Below are positions 18,578 through 27,371 of a DNA stretch of 39,304 nucleotides, one piece after another; positions within the stretch are counted from its first letter, which is position 1, and the number at the start of each line of letters is the position of its first letter. Where the stretch lies: contig SFEA01000020.1 of NCBI GenBank assembly GCA_004557385.1, positions 1 to 39,304 on the forward strand. The letters run 5' to 3'. Below the pieces are notes generated by a model that searched no databases, was not told the DNA's origin, and saw only the letters and a list, made by a program, of their open reading frames with translations. This DNA is from Bacteroidales bacterium. GTDB lineage: Bacteria > Bacteroidota > Bacteroidia > Bacteroidales > Muribaculaceae. The position numbers were made by a program, and so were the translations under genes.

Positions 18578-19822
18578 TCAACGGCGACCTCCGCGTGAGC
18601 CTCCGCCACCATGCGAGCCACCACTCATGCCGCCACCACGCGAACCTCCGCTATAACTGCCGCTGCTGAAGCCGCTGCTGAAGCCGCTGCTGCGCGAATC
18701 GTTGCTATAGCTGCTGGTTGAGCGACTTGAACTGCGCTCGACGTCGTAAGAGCGTGAATACGACGAGCTACGGCTTGTTGTGCCCACCGAGCTACGGCGC
18801 TGGCTCATGCGTCCGCTCAATTGCGAACCTACGCTGCTGCGAATTGAGCCTGTAGTGCCCGGACGGCTCGAAACTGTTGTGCCCGGACGGCTCGATGCAT
18901 AACCTCTGTTACCTTCACGATTGATGCTGCTCGCACGGCCCGATGCTGCACGGCCGCCTCGCACCGACGACAAACTGCCTTCGGTCATACCACCGCGACG
19001 AACCGACGATGCATAACCCGGGCGACCACCGGCAAACGACGACGAACCTTTAACAGGCATTCGGCCGACACTGCCACGATGTCCGGCTGTGAGTCTGCCA
19101 CCATCGGTATATGGTCTTGCCCAACCGTGGTTCCAACCACCGCCCCAACCGTGACCATGCCATGCATAGTGAGGATGACCCCAGCCCCACGACCAACATG
19201 GGTCGTACCAGCCATAGTGCCATGCCGAATGGATTCCCCATCCCCAGCCCCACGAATACCATGGGTCATACCAGCCATAACGGTAGGGTCGATACCAGTT
19301 CCACGAATACCATGGGTCATATACTCCACAATAGAAAGGGTCGCCATACCATCCACCAAATGTTGTGCCAACAACAATGTTCACTTGTGGACGATTGTCG
19401 TAGTATAGTTCAATCAAGTCGGGGTCGTTGCTTCGCACCACTACATCGGCATTATGGAACTTCACAATGCGGTCGGTGTAAGTGAAATCGCCACCGGCTG
19501 TCGAATCAGCCACCTCGTATGCTGCAGCCTCATCGGAATAATATTGCTGGGCATCGTCGGCGTATCGGCGATTATACTCGTCAACATCGCGTCCATTCAC
19601 CACCTGTGCTGCAGTATCAACAGCTACAGCTGTCTTTGCCTTTTGTGTGAAATACGGATTCTTTCCCGCAACATTCGCTCCGGTTTGCTTTGTCCTCACT
19701 GTAGTTTCAGTTTTCTTCTTTGTGCTACCTGTATCGTAATACACATCATCATAATCCTGTGCTACAGCAATGGAGTTTCCAAACAAGAGCGCTCCAATAA
19801 TTGTCAAAACATATCTCTTCAT
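18578..19822 (-). CDS. Exported low-complexity W/Y- and R/S/G-rich protein
   Basis: A 414-residue protein with a signal peptide (MKRYVLTIIGALLFGNSIAVAQ). Residues 22-150 are polar with an acidic Y/D-rich part. Residues about 155-235 are extremely aromatic and glycine-rich, with repeated YDPWYSWNW, YDPWYSWGW and YDPCWSWGW units. The last 175 residues are almost only S, R and G, with RPGTT repeats and a GGGSRGGRR end. I know no function. The composition suggests an intrinsically disordered, surface or periplasmic adhesive protein. It is first of a two-gene unit with the porin. Codon usage is skewed only through the amino-acid bias. Confidence 0.82.
   Translation of the reverse strand: MKRYVLTIIGALLFGNSIAVAQDYDDVYYDTGSTKKKTETTVRTKQTGANVAGKNPYFTQKAKTAVAVDTAAQVVNGRDVDEYNRRYADDAQQYYSDEAAAYEVADSTAGGDFTYTDRIVKFHNADVVVRSNDPDLIELYYDNRPQVNIVVGTTFGGWYGDPFYCGVYDPWYSWNWYRPYRYGWYDPWYSWGWGWGIHSAWHYGWYDPCWSWGWGHPHYAWHGHGWGGGWNHGWARPYTDGGRLTAGHRGSVGRMPVKGSSSFAGGRPGYASSVRRGGMTEGSLSSVRGGRAASGRASSINREGNRGYASSRPGTTVSSRPGTTGSIRSSVGSQLSGRMSQRRSSVGTTSRSSSYSRSYDVERSSSRSTSSYSNDSRSSGFSSGFSSGSYSGGSRGGGMSGGSHGGGGSRGGRR
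19179..19322. repeat. Degenerate tandem repeat inside the W/Y-rich gene
   Basis: Three related DNA units begin near 19179, 19242 and 19295, sharing the string CCATGGGTCATA or a variant of it after a CCCCACGA-type stretch. They encode the YDPWYSW peptide repeats, so the gene likely grows and shrinks by slippage. Confidence 0.7.
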
Positions 19823-20010
19823 AGCAATGTGTTTTAATGTTTCATTCTTTTTAAATATTTAGACGATTACGCTTCGTCAAAGTTTAATCGCATTTTTCAA
19901 TGTATAAAGTTAAATATTCCTTTTCTAATATATCCACAAAGCCTCACAATATTAAGAAAATTTAATTCAACCTCATCATTCGGGCATCACCATTTCTTTA
20001 TTTTTCACGT

Positions 20011-20041
20011 TTTGACGTCTCACTTTTTATTTGTAGTTTTG
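20011..20041 (+). promoter_or_regulatory. trmN promoter
   Basis: TTTG at 20011-20014, a 19-base spacer and TAGTTTTG at 20034-20041 match the Bacteroidota consensus exactly. The start codon is 42 bases further on. The rest of the 19823-20083 gap is AT-rich with a 6-base hairpin at 19864-19890 in the leader of the opposite gene. Confidence 0.8.
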
Positions 20042-20083
20042 CACCCGATTGATTCCTGCATCTAAACCAGCCTAAAAAGAATT

Positions 20084-20797
20084 ATGCGAGAAAGAATATT
20101 TCGGTTTAAGCAATTCGGTGTTTATCACCACCAATGCCCAATGCCCATCACCACCGACAGCGTGCTTGTTGGTGCAAGCGCCCAATGCTATGGAGCAAAC
20201 AGCGTGCTCGACGTGGGCACCGGTTGTGGCGTTATCGCCCTGATGATAGCCCAGCGAAACCCCGTTGCCCGTATCCACGCCGTAGATATCCATGCCGCAG
20301 CAGTGACGCAGGCTCAACAAAATTTCAACCAATCGCCCTGGAGCAACCGGCTCACAGCCATCAAAGCTGATTTCCTCGAATACGCCACGTCAACACCGCA
20401 TCGCTACGACCTTATTGTGTCAAATCCGCCTTATTTCACCGAGGACACCCTCTCACCCGACACCAACCGTGCCAATGCACGCAACGCCACCGCGCTTCCT
20501 CTCAAAAGCCTAATTGAAGGATGTAAACGGCTGCTCACACCCAACGGCTCACTATGCATCATCACCCCCTACTCCACACGCAATGCCTTTGCCCAAATCG
20601 TTACCGACACGCTGCTTCACATCAACGGCTGCCTGATAGTGAAAGGCACTCCCACCGTGGCGCCGAGCCGCATCATTTGGCACATCTCGCCACTTCAAAA
20701 GCAAGTGCAGTTCAAGCACCTCGTAATCGAGCTATCTCGCGGTGTTTACACGCCTGAATACACCCTACTGACTCGCGACTTCTACCTGAAAATGTAA
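20084..20797 (+). CDS. trmN: tRNA1(Val) (adenine(37)-N6)-methyltransferase
   Basis: A 237-residue SAM-dependent methyltransferase of the TrmN6/YfiC type that modifies A37 next to the anticodon of a valine tRNA. It starts with the family-typical FRFKQFGVYHHQCPMPITTDSVLVG, has the SAM-binding VLDVGTGCGVIAL (41-53), and the N6-adenine active-site motif NPPY (114-117) followed by FTED. Length agrees with E. coli YfiC. It is a single gene with its own promoter, convergent with carB. Confidence 0.93.
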   Translation: MRERIFRFKQFGVYHHQCPMPITTDSVLVGASAQCYGANSVLDVGTGCGVIALMIAQRNPVARIHAVDIHAAAVTQAQQNFNQSPWSNRLTAIKADFLEYATSTPHRYDLIVSNPPYFTEDTLSPDTNRANARNATALPLKSLIEGCKRLLTPNGSLCIITPYSTRNAFAQIVTDTLLHINGCLIVKGTPTVAPSRIIWHISPLQKQVQFKHLVIELSRGVYTPEYTLLTRDFYLKM

Positions 20798-20808
20798 TTC
20801 CCATAAGC

Positions 20809-20843
20809 AAAAAAGAGCTGCACACTTTGATGATATGCAGCTC
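20809..20843 (-). terminator. carAB terminator (possibly bidirectional)
   Basis: GAGCTGCA (20815-20822) pairs perfectly with TGCAGCTC (20836-20843). On the minus strand it is followed by TTTTTTGC, ending the carB message; on the plus strand it is followed by AAAAATT, so it is weaker for trmN. Confidence 0.8.
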
Positions 20844-20872
20844 AAAAATTAGTTGTTATATAGCGGATGCTA

Positions 20873-23800
20873 TTAGTATTCTTTCCAAGGCTTGATTTCG
20901 ATATCATCGAGCGAAAGGTCGCAGAATGCATCGACAAAAGCACTTGCCAAGCGAGCGTTGGTGAGCAGCGGAATATTGAGGTCGACGCTTGCGCGGCGAA
21001 TCTTATAGCCATTGCTCAACTCGGTGCTGGTTAGGTTTTTGGGGATGTTCACAACAAGGTCGACTTTCTTACGGTGCAAGAGGTCGAGAGCTTGAGGCTC
21101 CTGGTCGGTTTCGGTAGGCCAATATGCACGAATCGAAGGCACACCGTTGGCGTTGAGATAGGCATGTGTGCCACCTGTGGCATAGAGCTGATAGCCTTTT
21201 TTGTGTAGCTTGATGGCGCTATCGAGCAGGGCAGCCTTTTGCTTAGCGCCGCCCGTGCTGAGCAGCACGCCACGCTGTGGAATGCGATGCCCAACAGAGA
21301 GCATGGCTTTGAGCAGTGCCTCGCTAGTGTTTTCACCAAGGCAACCCACTTCGCCTGTCGACGACATGTCGACACCCAATACCGGGTCAGCTCCTTGCAG
21401 ACGCGAGAATGAGAATTGCGATGCTTTGATGCCAACGTAATCGAGGTCGAAGGCGCTTTTGTTAGGCTTTTCAACCGGCAAACCGAGCATAATCTTGGTG
21501 GCGAGGTCGATGAAATTTATCTTTAACACTTTGCTCACAAACGGGAAGCTTCGCGATGCGCGAAGGTTGCACTCAATCACCTTGATGTCGTTGTTCTTAG
21601 CAAGATATTGAATGTTGAACGGTCCGCTGATGTTGAGCGCCTTGGCAATTTGCGAACTGATTTTTTTGATGCGTCGAATGGTTTCGACATAGAGCTTTTG
21701 GGGCGGGAACTGAATGGTGGCGTCGCCCGAGTGAACGCCGGCAAACTCGATATGCTCAGAAATTGCATAGAGCTTGATGTCGCCATCCTGTGCAACGGCA
21801 TCAAATTCCACCTCCTTGGCACCTTGAATAAATGAGCTCACAACAACAGGATGCTTTTTCGAAACATTTGCAGCAAGGCGAAGGAATCGCTCGAGCTCGT
21901 CGTCGTTTGAGCACACGTTCATGGCAGCGCCCGAAAGCACATACGATGGACGCACAAGCACTGGATAGCCAACTTGCTCTACAAAGCTGTAAATATCGTT
22001 CATCGAGGTAAGCTCGCGCCAAGCAGGTTGGTCGATGCCAAGCTGGTCGAGCATCGAGGAGAATTTATGACGGTCCTCGGCATTATCGATGCTGTTGGCA
22101 GTAGTGCCCAAAATGTTCACACCGCATTGATGCAGACGAATAGCCAAGTTGTTTGGAATTTGTCCGCCCACCGAGATTATGGTGCCGTGAGGTTGCTCCA
22201 TTTCGATGATGTCCATCACACGTTCGAAGGTCAGTTCGTCGAAATAGAGGCGATCACACATATCGTAGTCAGTGGAAACTGTTTCGGGATTATAATTAAT
22301 CATCACCGAGCGCCATCCTTGATTCTTTACGGTGAGGAGCGAATTCACGCTACACCAGTCGAATTCCACCGAGCTGCCAATACGATAAGCACCCGAACCA
22401 AGCACAATAATTGAGCGACCGTCGTGCTCATAATCAATGTCGTTTTCGGTGCCGTTATAAGTGAGATAGAGGTAGTTGGTCTGAGCAGGATATTCAGCAG
22501 CCAAAGTATCGATTTGCTTAACCACCGGCAAAATGCCGTATTGTTTACGCAAAGCTCTAACCTCGAGGTTGGCAGCTTCAGCCGAAGCGTTGATGCCATC
22601 CTTTAGCACGGCGCGCGCAATTTGGAAATCAGAGAATCCCTGCTCCTTAGCAAGGCGGAGCAAGTCGGCAGGAATATCGCTGATAGCGCTGTAGTTCGAC
22701 AATTCGACGTCGGTGTCAATAAGGTTGCGCAGTTTATAAAGGAACCACCTGTCAATCTTTGTGAGTTGGTGAATCTGCTCAACAGAGTAGCCTTTGCGAA
22801 ATGCCGATTCGATAACGAAGATTCGTTTGTCGGTAGGTTCTTTGAGCGCGCTGTCGAGGTCATCAACTATGGTTTCCTTGTTTTCAATGAAACCATGCTT
22901 GCCCTGGCCAATCATTCGAAGACCTTTTTGAATAACCTCTTCAAAGGTGCGTCCAATAGCCATAACTTCGCCCACCGATTTCATCGATGAGCCAATTTCG
23001 CGGCGCACGCCATGGAATTTGCCAAGGTCCCAACGCGGAATCTTGCACACAATATAGTCGAGAGCAGGTTCAAAGAACGCCGAAGTCTCTTTAGTTACTG
23101 AATTCTTGAGGTCGAACAAGCCATAGCCCAAGCCAAGCTTTGCTGCAACAAACGCCAAGGGATAGCCTGTGGCTTTCGAAGCCAAAGCCGAGCTGCGACT
23201 AAGCCGAGCATTCACCTCAATTACACGATAATCCATCGACTTAGGGTCGTAGGCATACTGCACATTACATTCGCCCACAATGCCCACATGGCGGATGATT
23301 TTTATCGCCAATTCGCGAAGCATGTGATAGTCGTCGTTGGTGAGAGTCTGCGACGGAGCTACTACAATCGACTCGCCGGTGTGAATGCCAAGCGGGTCGA
23401 AATTTTCCATATTACAAACGGTGATGCAGTTGTCGTAGCAGTCGCGCACGACCTCGTATTCAACTTCTTTCCAACCTTTTAGCGACTTTTCGATGAGCAC
23501 TTGAGGCGAGAACGACAATGCTTTTTCAACCAGTGCACGCAGCTCGGTTTCGTTGTCACAAAAACCGCTGCCAAGTCCGCCAAGTGCATAAGCAGCACGA
23601 ACAATCACCGGATAACCAAGCATGCTTGCCGCTGCAATTGCACCTTCCATGTCTTCAACGGCTTCGCTCTTGATGGTGTTCACATTAATCTCATCGAGCT
23701 TTTTCACAAACAGCTCGCGGTCTTCAGTGTCGATGATTGCCTGAATAGGTGTACCAAGCACCTCTACGTTGTATTTCTCAAGAATGTTTTGCTGATAGAG

Positions 23801-24100
23801 CTGCACGCCACAGTTCAGCGCAGTCTGACCGCCGAACGACAGCAAAATGCCGTCGGGACGCTCCTTTGCAATAACCTTTTCAACGAAATAGGGAGTCACA
23901 GGCAAGAAATAAATCTTGTCGGCAAAACCTTCACTGGTCTGTACGGTAGCAATATTTGGGTTGATGAGAACAGTTTCGATATTTTCCTCTTTTAATGCCT
24001 TAAGGGCTTGTGAACCTGAATAATCGAACTCGCCGGCCTCACCAATTTTCAATGCGCCGGAACCAAGAATCAACACTTTCTTAATATTATCCTTTTTCAT
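20873..24100 (-). CDS. carB: Carbamoyl-phosphate synthase large subunit
   Basis: A 1075-residue subunit that makes carbamoyl phosphate from bicarbonate, ammonia and 2 ATP, for pyrimidines and arginine. It has two ATP-grasp halves (about 1-550 and 555-930), each opening with a nucleotide-binding loop: GSGALKIGEAGEFDYSGSQ at 13-31 and GSGAYRIGSSVEFDW in the second half. An MGS-like allosteric domain follows (about 940-1075, with LYATGGTHAYL). The N-terminal motif resembles eukaryotic CAD more than E. coli CarB (inference from memory). carA lies 21 bases upstream on the same strand. Confidence 0.97.
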   Translation of the reverse strand: MKKDNIKKVLILGSGALKIGEAGEFDYSGSQALKALKEENIETVLINPNIATVQTSEGFADKIYFLPVTPYFVEKVIAKERPDGILLSFGGQTALNCGVQLYQQNILEKYNVEVLGTPIQAIIDTEDRELFVKKLDEINVNTIKSEAVEDMEGAIAAASMLGYPVIVRAAYALGGLGSGFCDNETELRALVEKALSFSPQVLIEKSLKGWKEVEYEVVRDCYDNCITVCNMENFDPLGIHTGESIVVAPSQTLTNDDYHMLRELAIKIIRHVGIVGECNVQYAYDPKSMDYRVIEVNARLSRSSALASKATGYPLAFVAAKLGLGYGLFDLKNSVTKETSAFFEPALDYIVCKIPRWDLGKFHGVRREIGSSMKSVGEVMAIGRTFEEVIQKGLRMIGQGKHGFIENKETIVDDLDSALKEPTDKRIFVIESAFRKGYSVEQIHQLTKIDRWFLYKLRNLIDTDVELSNYSAISDIPADLLRLAKEQGFSDFQIARAVLKDGINASAEAANLEVRALRKQYGILPVVKQIDTLAAEYPAQTNYLYLTYNGTENDIDYEHDGRSIIVLGSGAYRIGSSVEFDWCSVNSLLTVKNQGWRSVMINYNPETVSTDYDMCDRLYFDELTFERVMDIIEMEQPHGTIISVGGQIPNNLAIRLHQCGVNILGTTANSIDNAEDRHKFSSMLDQLGIDQPAWRELTSMNDIYSFVEQVGYPVLVRPSYVLSGAAMNVCSNDDELERFLRLAANVSKKHPVVVSSFIQGAKEVEFDAVAQDGDIKLYAISEHIEFAGVHSGDATIQFPPQKLYVETIRRIKKISSQIAKALNISGPFNIQYLAKNNDIKVIECNLRASRSFPFVSKVLKINFIDLATKIMLGLPVEKPNKSAFDLDYVGIKASQFSFSRLQGADPVLGVDMSSTGEVGCLGENTSEALLKAMLSVGHRIPQRGVLLSTGGAKQKAALLDSAIKLHKKGYQLYATGGTHAYLNANGVPSIRAYWPTETDQEPQALDLLHRKKVDLVVNIPKNLTSTELSNGYKIRRASVDLNIPLLTNARLASAFVDAFCDLSLDDIEIKPWKEY

Positions 24101-24121
24101 AAGTCAAAAAAATGTATGGCA

Positions 24122-25192
24122 TTAAAGAGATTTTACAAATTCATCGAAAATAAACTCGGTGTCGGTTGGACCACTGCAAGCTTCGGGGTGAAACTGAGCA
24201 GAAAAGAACGGTTTGCTCTTGTGACGTATGCCTTCGTTAGTACCGTCGTTCATATTAACGAAAAGCGGTTCCCAATCGCTGCCAATACTGCTGTCGTCAA
24301 CAGCAAAGCCATGGTTTTGCGAAGTGATGAAGCAACGGTTTGTGCCCAACTGACGCACCGGCTGATTGTGGCTGCGATGGCCGTATTTCAACTTGTACAC
24401 TTTTGCACCGGCAGCCTTCGACAGCAACTGATTGCCCATACAAATGCCACAAATTGGCTTGTCGCCGGCAAGCGCCTTGCGTATGTTTTCAACAGTGACG
24501 GTGGCAAAATCGGGGTTACCCGGACCGTTCGAAATAAACAATCCGTCAAATTGCATTTGATTGAAATCGTAGTCCCAAGGCACTCTCACAACTTTCACCC
24601 CACGCTTTGTCAAGCAGCGGATAATGTTGCTTTTCACGCCACAGTCGACAAGCACAACTGTTTTATCGCCACTTCCATACTCAAGCACTTCTTTGCAACT
24701 TACCTTTGCTACAAGATTCTCCTGATTAGGGTCGTAGAATGCCACGTCGTCGCAGCCTTCCACGATGATGCGCCCAAGCATCGACCCCTTCTCGCGCAAG
24801 CGCTTGGTCAAAGCACGAGTGTCGACGCCATAAATGCCTACTACGTGTTCGGATTTAAGCCACTCGCTAAGGCTACGCACCCCTTGCCAATGACTGTAGT
24901 CCCAACTATAATCTTGGCAGACCATAGCCTCGACATGAATTTTTTCACTTTCAAAATTTTCTCGTAGATTGTCGACTACATGTTCCGACGGAACACCATA
25001 ATTACCTTGAATTGGATAGGTAGTCACCAGAATCTGACCAGAATACGAAGGGTCGGTTAAACTCTCAGGATAACCTGTCATAGCTGTGCTGAACACCACT
25101 TCACCCGAGCAAGATTTGTCGTAGCCAAACGACTTGCCCACATATTCTGTGCCATCTTCAAGCCTCAGAATTGCTTTCTTTGTCAATTTCAT
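24122..25192 (-). CDS. carA: Carbamoyl-phosphate synthase small (glutaminase) subunit
   Basis: A 356-residue glutamine amidotransferase that feeds ammonia to CarB. The N-terminal CPSase domain has LEDGTEYVGKSFG and GEVVFSTAMTGYPESLTDPS. The class I glutaminase domain has the nucleophile C251 in GICMGNQ and the H335/E337 pair in AQFHPEACSGP. The gene is complete, with the expected length and start. It is first of the carA-carB unit, with a promoter about 65 bases upstream and a terminator beyond carB. No PyrR or arginine-repressor site is recognised. Confidence 0.97.
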   Translation of the reverse strand: MKLTKKAILRLEDGTEYVGKSFGYDKSCSGEVVFSTAMTGYPESLTDPSYSGQILVTTYPIQGNYGVPSEHVVDNLRENFESEKIHVEAMVCQDYSWDYSHWQGVRSLSEWLKSEHVVGIYGVDTRALTKRLREKGSMLGRIIVEGCDDVAFYDPNQENLVAKVSCKEVLEYGSGDKTVVLVDCGVKSNIIRCLTKRGVKVVRVPWDYDFNQMQFDGLFISNGPGNPDFATVTVENIRKALAGDKPICGICMGNQLLSKAAGAKVYKLKYGHRSHNQPVRQLGTNRCFITSQNHGFAVDDSSIGSDWEPLFVNMNDGTNEGIRHKSKPFFSAQFHPEACSGPTDTEFIFDEFVKSL

Positions 25193-25257
25193 CGATAGAA
25201 CAATTTTTTAAAATTAGTGGCGGTAATCCAAGAATAACTTCTATCGGGAAAACCATA

Positions 25258-25288
25258 CAAAATTACAACATTTATCTTGCAAAACCAA
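25258..25288 (-). promoter_or_regulatory. carAB promoter
   Basis: On the minus strand TTG (25286-25288) and TAATTTTG (25258-25265) are 20 bases apart, a good match to the Bacteroidota consensus. The carA start is 65 bases downstream. Confidence 0.65.
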
Positions 25289-25372
25289 CACCAATCGGCA
25301 TTCTTTTCCTCTTCGATGACTGAAAGTGTTTATTTACAACGAAATATACGGTCAATAATCTTAAATGCGGCA

Positions 25373-25945
25373 TCAAAGCCGTTGCAACAAGGCTGCTATT
25401 TGAGGCAAAATGGCATTTGTGTCATCATTGACAATATGCCTGACACAGTTGTTTTTCAAATTCGAATAGTCTTGGTTCTTCATTCTTTGCAACACCTCGC
25501 CGCTCGACACGCCATTGCGCTCCATCACACGCAAAACACGCACAGGCTCCGGAGCTTCAACCATCCAAATCTCATTAGCCATAGCGTCAATTCCGCTTTC
25601 TTGTGGCAAAGCCGTTTCAACAAAAAATGCGCGCCCCGAGCATTTGGCAGCACAGCGTTTGAAATCGGCAATCACCTCAGGGTGCACAATTCCGTTCACT
25701 GTTGCCAACGCCGTCTTGTCGTTGAAAATGATTTCGGCAAGCTTAGGCTTATTCACCATGCCGCTGGCAGTAATCACTTCGTCGCCAAATGCAGCTGCAA
25801 GCCTTTGCCTGATTGTATCCGATTCGTTCATGAGCTTCTTGGCACAGATGTCGCAGTCATATACCTCATAGTCCATCAGCCTAAGCACGTGTGAAACCAC
25901 ACTTTTGCCGCTCCCTATGCCGCCCACTATAGCAATTAACTTCAT
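25373..25945 (-). CDS. coaE: Dephospho-CoA kinase
   Basis: A 190-residue enzyme that phosphorylates dephospho-CoA in the last step of coenzyme A synthesis. It has the P-loop GGIGSGKS (8-15), then YDCDICAKKLM in the CoA-binding region, and FVETALPQESG. Length is normal for the family. Its start overlaps the ybbR stop by 4 bases, so the two are translationally coupled. The same gene pair is common in Bacteroidota. Confidence 0.95.
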   Translation of the reverse strand: MKLIAIVGGIGSGKSVVSHVLRLMDYEVYDCDICAKKLMNESDTIRQRLAAAFGDEVITASGMVNKPKLAEIIFNDKTALATVNGIVHPEVIADFKRCAAKCSGRAFFVETALPQESGIDAMANEIWMVEAPEPVRVLRVMERNGVSSGEVLQRMKNQDYSNLKNNCVRHIVNDDTNAILPQIAALLQRL

Positions 25946-26919
25946 TCGCTATATCGTTCGATTATGTATTCTACGCTGTCGGTATCGAGCGAAACATTCT
26001 TATATATCATCGGCACTTCGCCAATTCGCACCTCCACCTTATTTGCTTTCGGGCTATAAAGAATATCGTTATAGTCAACTATTGCCGAAATGCGCTTGTC
26101 GGAATTATTATATTGGCTTTTGGGCACGAGATACGAAACCTTCACAAAATTCGGAAAAGTGACCACATTAATGTTATCGGGCTTGTTTTTCACAACCACC
26201 GGAATCGAGCGTACTTTTTTAATTAGTTTTTCAACCGGCACAACAACATTCACTTCCCGAGGTTCGATGCGAACATTTTTTATAGGCGAAATGGCAACCC
26301 GGCGATAAAGAGTGTCGGTTAAATTAATTTCCTCGACATGATAAGTGTACACCTCATTTACATCAGAAAGTTCGTCACGTTCTCCGTAAACCAGCACCGA
26401 GTCGCACGACAGCGAAATGTTTCCCACAAGTTCGTATTGCATGTTAGGCCGAGCAACAAAATCCAACACAATGGGCACACGCTTAACGTCGCGGCGCGGG
26501 TCGACGTAACGAAGCGATATCGAATCGGGCAATATACTGTTTATCATCGACTCACGGCTGTATTTCTCTCTAACAATCGCGCTCAATTGCATCAGATTGA
26601 TATTGAACACGCCCGAACCCATGTCGTAGTCGGAAAACCGGATTGTGATTTTCGATTTCTTTTTGAACAAAGCATTTATGCCTGTTTCCCGAATCGATAC
26701 ATTAATCTTTCGGGGAGGGTCGGAAATAAACATTACCGAATCAGGAATGTTTTCTATCTGAAAAGGCAACTCAACATCGTGAACCGAAATCTTATTGGCA
26801 GTGTTAAACAACCAAAAAATCGACGAAACTGCCACAAAAGCCAAATAGAGCAAACATTTCTTTGCTCCTGCGCTTTTAATAAATGCCTTTATTCCATCTG
26901 CAAATTCCGACTTTCCCAT
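25942..26919 (-). CDS. YbbR-like domain protein
   Basis: A 325-residue membrane-anchored protein. One membrane segment lies near residues 21-38 (KKCLLYLAFVAVSSIFWLF) and is followed by beta-rich YbbR-like repeats in the exported part, with SVDVEL-type strands such as VELPFQIENIPD and VNVVVPVEKLIKKVRSIPVVV. The molecular role of the family is not settled; in Firmicutes the homologue CdaR regulates a cyclic-di-AMP synthase. It is co-transcribed with coaE. A terminator-like hairpin separates it from yajC upstream. Confidence 0.88.
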   Translation of the reverse strand: MGKSEFADGIKAFIKSAGAKKCLLYLAFVAVSSIFWLFNTANKISVHDVELPFQIENIPDSVMFISDPPRKINVSIRETGINALFKKKSKITIRFSDYDMGSGVFNINLMQLSAIVREKYSRESMINSILPDSISLRYVDPRRDVKRVPIVLDFVARPNMQYELVGNISLSCDSVLVYGERDELSDVNEVYTYHVEEINLTDTLYRRVAISPIKNVRIEPREVNVVVPVEKLIKKVRSIPVVVKNKPDNINVVTFPNFVKVSYLVPKSQYNNSDKRISAIVDYNDILYSPKANKVEVRIGEVPMIYKNVSLDTDSVEYIIERYSE

Positions 26920-26935
26920 ATTATTTCAAATAAAC

Positions 26936-26972
26936 GTAAAAAGCCATTCAATGTTTTTGCATAGAATGGCTT
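26936..26972 (-). terminator. Terminator or attenuator between yajC and ybbR
   Basis: On the minus strand AAGCCATTC (complement of 26964-26972) pairs perfectly with GAATGGCTT (complement of 26941-26949) and runs into TTTTTACG. It lies 20 bases after yajC and 21 before ybbR. No promoter is recognised between the hairpin and ybbR, so partial read-through is possible. Confidence 0.75.
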
Positions 26973-26992
26973 ATGAAATATCTGTTATTCAA

Positions 26993-27340
26993 TTATTTCT
27001 GAGGCGACGAGGCATTGTTTGCCTGACTTTCAGCAGCATCTTGAACTGTTTGATAAATCGAACCTTTATCAATGCGGATTTTCACGCCATCGCTAATTTC
27101 CAGAATCACAGTGTTGCTCTTGTCACTTACCTCCTTTATCTTGCCATAAATGCCGCCTGCGGTTATCACCTTGTCGCCATTCTTAAGCGATTCTCTGAAC
27201 TTGCGAATCTCTTTTTGTTTTTTCGATTGTGGGCGAATCATGAAAAAGTAGAATATTGCAATCAGTGCAACAATCATGATTATGCTTCCCATTCCGCCAC
27301 CGGCAGGTTGTGCCTGCAATAAAATGTTTAATAGTGTCAT
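26993..27340 (-). CDS. yajC: Preprotein translocase subunit YajC
   Basis: A 115-residue accessory subunit of the SecDF-YajC complex. It has one membrane segment at about 17-36 (MGSIIMIVALIAIFYFFMIR) followed by the signature RPQSKKQKE and the small beta domain with GDKVITAGGIYGKIKEV. It sits 31 bases downstream of nusB on the same strand, a pairing usual in Bacteroidota. Confidence 0.95.
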   Translation of the reverse strand: MTLLNILLQAQPAGGGMGSIIMIVALIAIFYFFMIRPQSKKQKEIRKFRESLKNGDKVITAGGIYGKIKEVSDKSNTVILEISDGVKIRIDKGSIYQTVQDAAESQANNASSPQK

Positions 27341-27371
27341 AACTAAATATGTTTTAATTCGTTTTTATTAA

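Noticed and set aside
24116..24967. Plus-strand ORF of 283 codons opposite carA
   Set aside because: carA has all catalytic residues; the opposite product matches nothing.
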